DNA of 42,762 bases from Candidatus Competibacteraceae bacterium (GTDB lineage Bacteria; Pseudomonadota; Gammaproteobacteria; Competibacterales; Competibacteraceae): positions 1-42,762 of the forward strand of contig RXIW01000026.1 of the NCBI GenBank assembly GCA_003989065.1. The letters run 5' to 3'. Of the stretch, positions 38,379 to 42,762 are shown piece after piece. The translations under genes and the position numbers were made by a program. The notes beneath the pieces were generated by a model. That model made no database searches. It was not told the DNA's origin and saw nothing but the letters and a program-made list of their open reading frames with translations. Numbering within the stretch: the stretch's first letter is position 1; each line of letters begins with the position of its first letter.

Positions 38379-39508
38379 AACAAACGATTCCGGATCGCAA
38401 TAGTATTCACAAAGGTTTTACGCAGAAGCTTATCGCCTGTCGTTCCGACTTTCTCGTTTTGCCCTGAGACTAAAGTCAAAGTAATACGAACGCTGAGCAC
38501 ACATTTCCAATAAGCGCCACTAGTAGTACAAATTGATGAAGACATTCCCATTGCGTTACTATTGACTTCATTGGCAGTCCAATACCCATCGACGCTACCA
38601 TCACCGGGAAGAGGGCTTCTAGTAGTGACATCAGCACTGGTATCGACCCCATAAGCAATTTGCATGTCTTCCACCCCTTGGACCAGTTCTTCCCCCTTAT
38701 TAGTCGTCCTTTGCGCGCTGCTGCTCAAAGTCGTGCCGTCGTTCTCCAGCTTGTCCCGATATAAGGCTGGCTCGCCTACAGGATTCCTACCGATATAATA
38801 CGAAATGCCGCTAAGACGATAAAGGGCCAGCGCATTGATACCGCCATGAAATCCAGTTGTACCACCTAGATTTGTGCTGGTGTTACCTGGGCTTCCGCCT
38901 GAGCCATAGGACACCGTTTTTGCAGCACTATCTACAGTCCCTACCTGAAAAACAGCGGCATGAGTATAATCCGCCGCCACGAAGACCTCACCAGCCTGTG
39001 GTGCATCACTGGTCGGCCAAGCCGTTAAAGTAAAAGAAAGTCCCGTTGTATTATAATTAGAAAGAGCATATTTGTTCGCAGTATCCACACGAACGACGGT
39101 CAGAGAATCTGTATTTGCCAAATAACAGGCTATTGTATTTACAGTCGCGCAGACGTTAGGTGGATTGGTATCACTATAGCCAACCAACGGATTGGCCAAG
39201 TCAAATAAGCCTTTCAAGGTAGCAGGATTTGGAATACCGACGACATTGGTAAGATCCTGTGATCCGGTAAATCCCGCCATACGGATATCTACACCCATGA
39301 ATTCAAAAGCGTAGCGCGCATTAGTTTGCATTAGAGCCAAGGCGCCCTGGCTACGCGAACTATTTGAAGCATTGATATAAATATAGAAAAGCCCCGCCAA
39401 TAATACGAGTCCCATTGCCATAGCGACCATTAGCTCAATCAGTGAAAATCCCTTGCGTTGGATAGAGGATAGCAAAGTCAATTTTCGGCTAGATGAGTAT
39501 AGTTTCAT
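38375..39508 (-). CDS. pilW: Type IV pilus minor pilin PilW
   Basis: 377-residue minor pilin. The leader ends with KG before FSLIELMVAMAMGLVLLAGLF (Glu +5), then a large C-terminal domain typical of PilW, including GGINALALYRLSGISYYIGRN and a region resembling GVEDMQIAYGVDTS. The ATG at 39508 overlaps the pilV stop (ATGA); the longer frame to 39550 is inside pilV. It is a different protein from the TPR lipoprotein at 2358-3113 that shares the name. Confidence 0.92.
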   Translation of the reverse strand: MKLYSSSRKLTLLSSIQRKGFSLIELMVAMAMGLVLLAGLFYIYINASNSSRSQGALALMQTNARYAFEFMGVDIRMAGFTGSQDLTNVVGIPNPATLKGLFDLANPLVGYSDTNPPNVCATVNTIACYLANTDSLTVVRVDTANKYALSNYNTTGLSFTLTAWPTSDAPQAGEVFVAADYTHAAVFQVGTVDSAAKTVSYGSGGSPGNTSTNLGGTTGFHGGINALALYRLSGISYYIGRNPVGEPALYRDKLENDGTTLSSSAQRTTNKGEELVQGVEDMQIAYGVDTSADVTTRSPLPGDGSVDGYWTANEVNSNAMGMSSSICTTSGAYWKCVLSVRITLTLVSGQNEKVGTTGDKLLRKTFVNTIAIRNRLL

Positions 39509-39918
39509 AATGTTGACTCGGTTGTCCAAGGCTGACTTGCCCCATCCCACTGGATTTGAACTGTAACGGTACTACCACTAAAACTGATTTGCCCATCACC
39601 TGATGGCAGCAATTTTGCCAATTCGCTCTTCCATAAAGTAAGATCGCTAGAGGCTACAGATGAGCCAGATGGACTGGCGCCGAAATTAATTGTATAGTTA
39701 CCGTTAGACAATCCAACCTTGTTAGCACGCATACAATCAATAATTTCGTAAGCATAGAAAGTAGCTATACCACGCTCCATAGCCAAACGATTATTTTGCA
39801 GAGTATTAAGCATCATCACTGCGAAGCCCATTAACCCGATAGCGGTGATTACCAAGGCGATCAAGACTTCGAGTAAAGAGAAGCCAAACTGGGAAAAACG
39901 ACAGGATTTTCTATTCAT
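39505..39918 (-). CDS. pilV: Type IV pilus modification/minor pilin PilV
   Basis: 137 residues. The leader MNRKSCRFSQFG is followed by FSLLEVLIALVITAIGLMGFAVMML, with Glu +5. MERGIATFYAYEIIDCMRAN is the PilV-typical helix, and the protein ends with the WDGASQPWTTEST region. ATG 39918 gives a conventional leader and lies 5 bp after the fimT stop; a TTG at 39939 overlapping fimT would add seven residues. No clear ribosome-binding site is seen, so translation is probably coupled to fimT. Confidence 0.9.
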   Translation of the reverse strand: MNRKSCRFSQFGFSLLEVLIALVITAIGLMGFAVMMLNTLQNNRLAMERGIATFYAYEIIDCMRANKVGLSNGNYTINFGASPSGSSVASSDLTLWKSELAKLLPSGDGQISFSGSTVTVQIQWDGASQPWTTESTL

Positions 39919-39923
39919 CGCAT

Positions 39924-40511
39924 TTATGGACTCGTGCAACTAGCGATGTCAGTTCCATTATCTGTCTCGGGAATACCATTTCCGTTGGTATCAGTAGCGA
40001 TGCGTGGACGAGCTCGTGTGACTATGATGGCCTTAGCGGTAGTTCTATCACCATTTGCGCAAAACACAAAGGTTCCAATACGATTGGCCATACCAAAGCG
40101 ATCAAAGGTGATATAGCTAGCAAAGTTACTGCTCGCGTTGAGGGTATAGCCATCTGGAAGCGCTGGGACAACACGCAAGATAGGCTCGCCAGTATCTATG
40201 GTTGCAGGATCATCATTATCAGCGTTAGTGAAAATAATCCAGCCATTGCTCCATGTAGTGGTATCGCCAACACCGCCACCACAGCTTGTATCGGTCTTAC
40301 GCTTGCAAATGGATACATAATTGCCTCGCTTGATTGCTTCACTTCGTGCATAGCTAATCGCTCCGTAAAAATCCTGCACCTCCCCAGAAAGCTGACTTTT
40401 AATGAGTAAAGTCCTCAAGCTAGGCACACCTACTCTCAATAGGACGGCTACAATCACGAGCGTGACCATAAGTTCGATCAAGGAAAATCCTCTGCCCTTA
40501 GACGCAGACAT
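39924..40511 (-). CDS. fimT: FimT/FimU (GspH-like) minor pilin
   Basis: 195 residues, first gene of the minor-pilin operon. The short leader MSASKGRG precedes FSLIELMVTLVIVAVLLRVGVPSL (Glu +5). The GspH/FimT domain includes QDFYGAISYARSEAIKRGNYVSICKR and SNGWIIFTNAD; the late FVFCANGDR and RIATDTNGNGIPE are also typical. AGGAG lies 8 bp upstream of the ATG at 40511. FimT-like pilins bind DNA in some naturally competent species, whereas FimU primes pilus assembly; I cannot tell which applies. Confidence 0.9.
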   Translation of the reverse strand: MSASKGRGFSLIELMVTLVIVAVLLRVGVPSLRTLLIKSQLSGEVQDFYGAISYARSEAIKRGNYVSICKRKTDTSCGGGVGDTTTWSNGWIIFTNADNDDPATIDTGEPILRVVPALPDGYTLNASSNFASYITFDRFGMANRIGTFVFCANGDRTTAKAIIVTRARPRIATDTNGNGIPETDNGTDIASCTSP

Positions 40512-40632
40512 GCCTCATCTCCTGGTTTGGTATTTCAGGCACCTCTTTCGCTACTACAATCATCACAATAGCAACCACTCTAGGTTCCGCTAAAAACAAT
40601 CGCTCAATATGGAATCCAGTCAGTTTGCCCCG
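40512..40632 (-). promoter_or_regulatory. Upstream region of the minor-pilin operon
   Basis: Only about 120 bp separate fimT from an IS remnant. The stretch is AT-rich and has no strong -35/-10 or sigma-54 pair by eye. The sequence about 40590-40640, just beyond the transposase stop, may be the remnant's terminal inverted repeat, so the operon promoter may lie partly in or against IS-derived DNA. No AlgR-like site was recognised. Confidence 0.4.
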
Positions 40633-41110
40633 TTACGCGACCAAGAATTCCAAGAGGGGACTCAGCAAGCCTTTGCCGCAAATACAGGCGTTATAGACGA
40701 ACTGAAAGAAGCCCAAGTAGAGCGGCAATTTTTCTTGCGAGATCCCCCGATGAGGTCGCAGCCAAGAACGCAGCAACAACCAGAACCCCTCGGCAGTGTT
40801 GACATAAACCTCATAGAAACCGTCGCCGTCCTCATCGCAGGCGTATTCGCCCCGGCTATGACACACGGTATGGTAGTCAAAGCCCCATTCCGGCAATCGA
40901 TGGTCGATGTCGTACTCATCGGTATACCCCCGTGTTCCGGGCGCGATGAATGGCATGATCAGGCTGATGGTAGTTTGCCGAACGTTTTCCAGCCTCTCGA
41001 CCACTATCGCCCTAGCCCGTTGGAGCATCTCGAAGATCGGGGGCTTTTCATTCGCCAAGACCTCGCGCCCGCCCTTTCAAGCGTCGCCGCCACCCCCAGC
41101 AGCCTTTTTT
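40633..41110 (-). pseudogene. Remnant of IS1595-type (ISXO2-like) transposase
   Basis: Only the C-terminal half of the protein is present. In-frame from about 41058 (no proper start codon) the sequence runs YTDEYDIDHRLPEWGFDYHTVCHSRGEY, then NTAEGFWLLLRSWLRPHRGISQEKL and LGFFQFVYNACICG, the ISXO2/DDE_Tnp_IS1595 ending with the catalytic Glu block. Just upstream, a basic stretch like the family's RKGKRGRG (GWRRRLKGRARG) appears in another frame, and an in-frame TGA at about 41076 stops the first frame, so at least one frameshift is present. The zinc-ribbon N-terminus is missing. It lies between fimT and the algZ-like gene. Confidence 0.65.
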
Positions 41111-41487
41111 TAACGGCATCCGGAGCCCTTTATGACCACCCGATTACCCACGCCTTACTTAATCAAGATAAATCAATGACTTATATGATGCTTTAATTTT
41201 TGATCCTATTCGACAAACATATAGGATCAACTACATTATCAATATTCACATTTTGTCGTGTTGAGAACGCTTTGTTTATAAAATCATCGTCTTATATCCT
41301 GCAAAACTTGCGGACAATCAGTTTAAACTACTTAGAATAAACGATCATAAACCCTCAACATCTACCGAACATTAATAAATAATATCAACAGGTTAAACAG
41401 AACAGCCTATTAATACTAAATCACCACAGGAACACCAAAGACCATCTTCTCTTCACATTACCCTTTCGATATTGGAACGATCAGAAA
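41111..41487. other. AT-rich intergenic region before algZ-like gene
   Basis: No gene is supported in this stretch, which is markedly AT-rich. It contains a hairpin at 41200-41230 and otherwise only scattered A/T-runs. It should hold the algZ promoter, but no convincing promoter pair was found by eye. The algZ ATG at 41488 has only a weak upstream GGAACGA. Confidence 0.6.
41200..41230. repeat. Inverted repeat upstream of algZ-like gene
   Basis: Perfect 10-base arms TTGATCCTAT (41200-41209) and ATAGGATCAA (41221-41230) with an 11-base spacer. No G/C-rich core or T-run, so an operator or IS-related end is as likely as a terminator. Confidence 0.6.
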
Positions 41488-42621
41488 ATGCCTAATGATA
41501 AAGATCAATGCAACCAACATCTCCTAGTCGAGACCATACATCTATTATCCCCCTCTAACCTGATCAAAAATTTAACAACTAGCCCTGCTCGCGCACTGCA
41601 AGACCGCAGCTTCCTTCCTAATTTTTGCACTAATCAAGTTACATTTTTGACAGTAGTATTAGGTGAATCATTCGCATTTATTTTGACTTTAGCAAAACTA
41701 GAGGCCGACTTTTGGTCGGAACTGGCGCTGACATCCCTATTCGTACAGTGGGCCACTCTTAGCTCAGCACTGTTACTTTGTTGTTGTCATCGCTGGCTCA
41801 ATCAGTGTGGTACCATCACCACAATAATTACCACGCTCGCCTTGACCGAAACAGTGACACTGATCTTTTCAGTGCTCGGCAATTGGTTCCTGGGACCATA
41901 CTTCAAATCCGATCCCCTAGTCATCTCACCGTACACTGCCACCGTTCGTAATCTCGCCATTGCTGGTATCATCACGCTGATCGCTCTGCGCTATTTCTAT
42001 ATCCAGCATCAATGGCAACGAAACATCGAAGCCGAAGCCCGCGCCCGGCTGCAGGCGCTGCAGGCCAGGATTCATCCGCACTTCCTGTTCAACACCCTCA
42101 ACACCATTGCTAGCCTGATTCGCAGCCAACCCGACCCAGCCGAACAGGCTGTGCTCGACCTAGCTGATCTACTGCGCTCCGCTTTGACCGACCGGGTCAG
42201 CGCCTCGCTGGCCGAAGAGATCGAGCTCACGCGCCGCTATCTCGCCATCGAACGACTGCGCATAGGCGAGCGACTGCAAGTCGATTGGCGACTGGACGAT
42301 GGCCTGCCACTCGATACCCCTCTGCCGCCGCTGCTCTTGCAACCGCTAGTCGAAAACGCCATCCGCCACGGCATCCAGCGCCTTCCGGCTGGCGGCATCC
42401 TCGCCATCCATGTCGAGCGCCAAACACGCGCACTGCATGTCACCATTACCAACCCACGCCCGCCTGAGCCTGCCAAGCCAGGCCACGGTACCGCCCAGGC
42501 TAATATTCGCCAACGGCTGCAGCTGGCCTACGCCCTCCCCGATCTGTTGTGCATCAGCGAAACCCCTGACCACTACCAGGCTCGCATCACCATCCCCCTG
42601 ATGGTCAGTCCCACGGTGTAA
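41488..42621 (+). CDS. algZ: AlgZ/FimS-like (LytS-type) sensor histidine kinase
   Basis: 377-residue membrane kinase. The N-terminal half has about four hydrophobic segments (e.g. FLTVVLGESFAFILTL, ATLSSALLLCCCH). The His_kinase domain follows with H-box RIHPHFLFNTLNTIASLIRS near residue 195, and the ATPase N-box LLLQPLVENAIRHGI near 285. The later glycine box reads GHGTAQANIRQRL, degenerate compared with GxGxGLxN. In Pseudomonas AlgZ (FimS) with AlgR controls the fimU-pilVWXY1Y2E operon, which here lies just upstream in the opposite direction. The response-regulator gene that usually follows is not seen before the window ends. The first half is AT-rich and the kinase half GC-rich. Confidence 0.88.
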   Translation: MPNDKDQCNQHLLVETIHLLSPSNLIKNLTTSPARALQDRSFLPNFCTNQVTFLTVVLGESFAFILTLAKLEADFWSELALTSLFVQWATLSSALLLCCCHRWLNQCGTITTIITTLALTETVTLIFSVLGNWFLGPYFKSDPLVISPYTATVRNLAIAGIITLIALRYFYIQHQWQRNIEAEARARLQALQARIHPHFLFNTLNTIASLIRSQPDPAEQAVLDLADLLRSALTDRVSASLAEEIELTRRYLAIERLRIGERLQVDWRLDDGLPLDTPLPPLLLQPLVENAIRHGIQRLPAGGILAIHVERQTRALHVTITNPRPPEPAKPGHGTAQANIRQRLQLAYALPDLLCISETPDHYQARITIPLMVSPTV

Positions 42622-42695
42622 GGCATGACTCCAGGGCTGTTCAATGCTTCTCAACTGATGCATTCTACGAATTTTTCAGATCATAGGATGCACTG

Positions 42696-42762
42696 ATGCT
42701 CTTGCCGACCTTTCTCGCCGCGATACCCGATCATCGCCGTCCCCAAGGTCGGCGGTATGGCT
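42696..42762 (+). CDS. N-terminus of probable ISAs1-type transposase, partial
   Basis: Only 22 codons are visible before the window edge, from an ATG with AGGATG 5 bp upstream. The translation LLPTFLAAIPDHRRPQGRRYG matches the start of the DDE_Tnp_1-associated domain of ISAs1/H-repeat transposases (PD-x-R-R-x-x-G-x-R-Y). It lies 75 bp after the algZ-like gene. A response regulator would not begin this way. Few residues are visible, so confidence is moderate. Confidence 0.6.
   Translation, partial: MLLPTFLAAIPDHRRPQGRRYG

Noticed and set aside
41107..41114. Run of seven T/A bases as a phase-variable tract in the IS remnant
   Set aside because: It is in a decayed transposase with other damage and controls no intact frame.

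Overview
The window is GC-rich chromosomal DNA from a gammaproteobacterium. The evidence is the gene order ndk-rlmN-pilW-rodZ-hisS-yfgM-bamB, a yjcH-actP pair, biosynthetic speA, glnK-amtB under an apparent NtrC/sigma-54 promoter, and a Pseudomonas-type minor-pilin operon next to an AlgZ-like kinase. The protein style resembles Competibacteraceae or purple-sulfur relatives, but that finer placement is a guess. No rRNA, tRNA or CRISPR array was seen.

Layout. 1-586: endonuclease V (minus strand, cut by the window edge). 796-7689: the housekeeping run ndk, rlmN, pilW, rodZ, hisS, yfgM, bamB, without the ispG and der genes found in the corresponding E. coli run. 7798-10668: marC-like gene and priA. 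10798-12983: promoter, yjcH-like DUF485 gene and acetate permease actP, then a terminator. 13117-15000: cNMP/CBS/DUF294 signalling protein. 15026-18970: argS, a SPOR-less membrane protein, and a YbaK-HDOD fusion. 18955-21758: speA and speE, divergent with only about 32 bp between start codons. 21831-24066 (minus): glnK, amtB and a second PII gene, with sigma-54 and NtrC sites upstream. 24375-26831: ubiK-like, comM/yifB-like and an unknown secreted protein.

26851-30999 is a compact NAD-related locus. A minus-strand operon (nicotinamidase, PP2C-like phosphatase, NrtR-like Nudix/winged-helix regulator) diverges from a plus-strand pair (class III sirtuin, alpha/beta hydrolase). A 23-bp near-uninterrupted AT-rich palindrome sits midway between the two start codons and is the obvious operator candidate. 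This is the most system-like and least standard part of the window.

31017-33057 (minus): bioC, bioH and a 69-residue unknown. 33142-40511 (minus): a translationally coupled minor-pilin operon fimT/fimU-pilV-pilW-pilX-pilY1-pilE, visibly AT-richer than its surroundings. Behind its promoter region lies an IS1595-type transposase remnant, then an AlgZ/LytS-type histidine kinase, and at the right edge the first codons of what looks like an ISAs1-type transposase where algR might have been expected.
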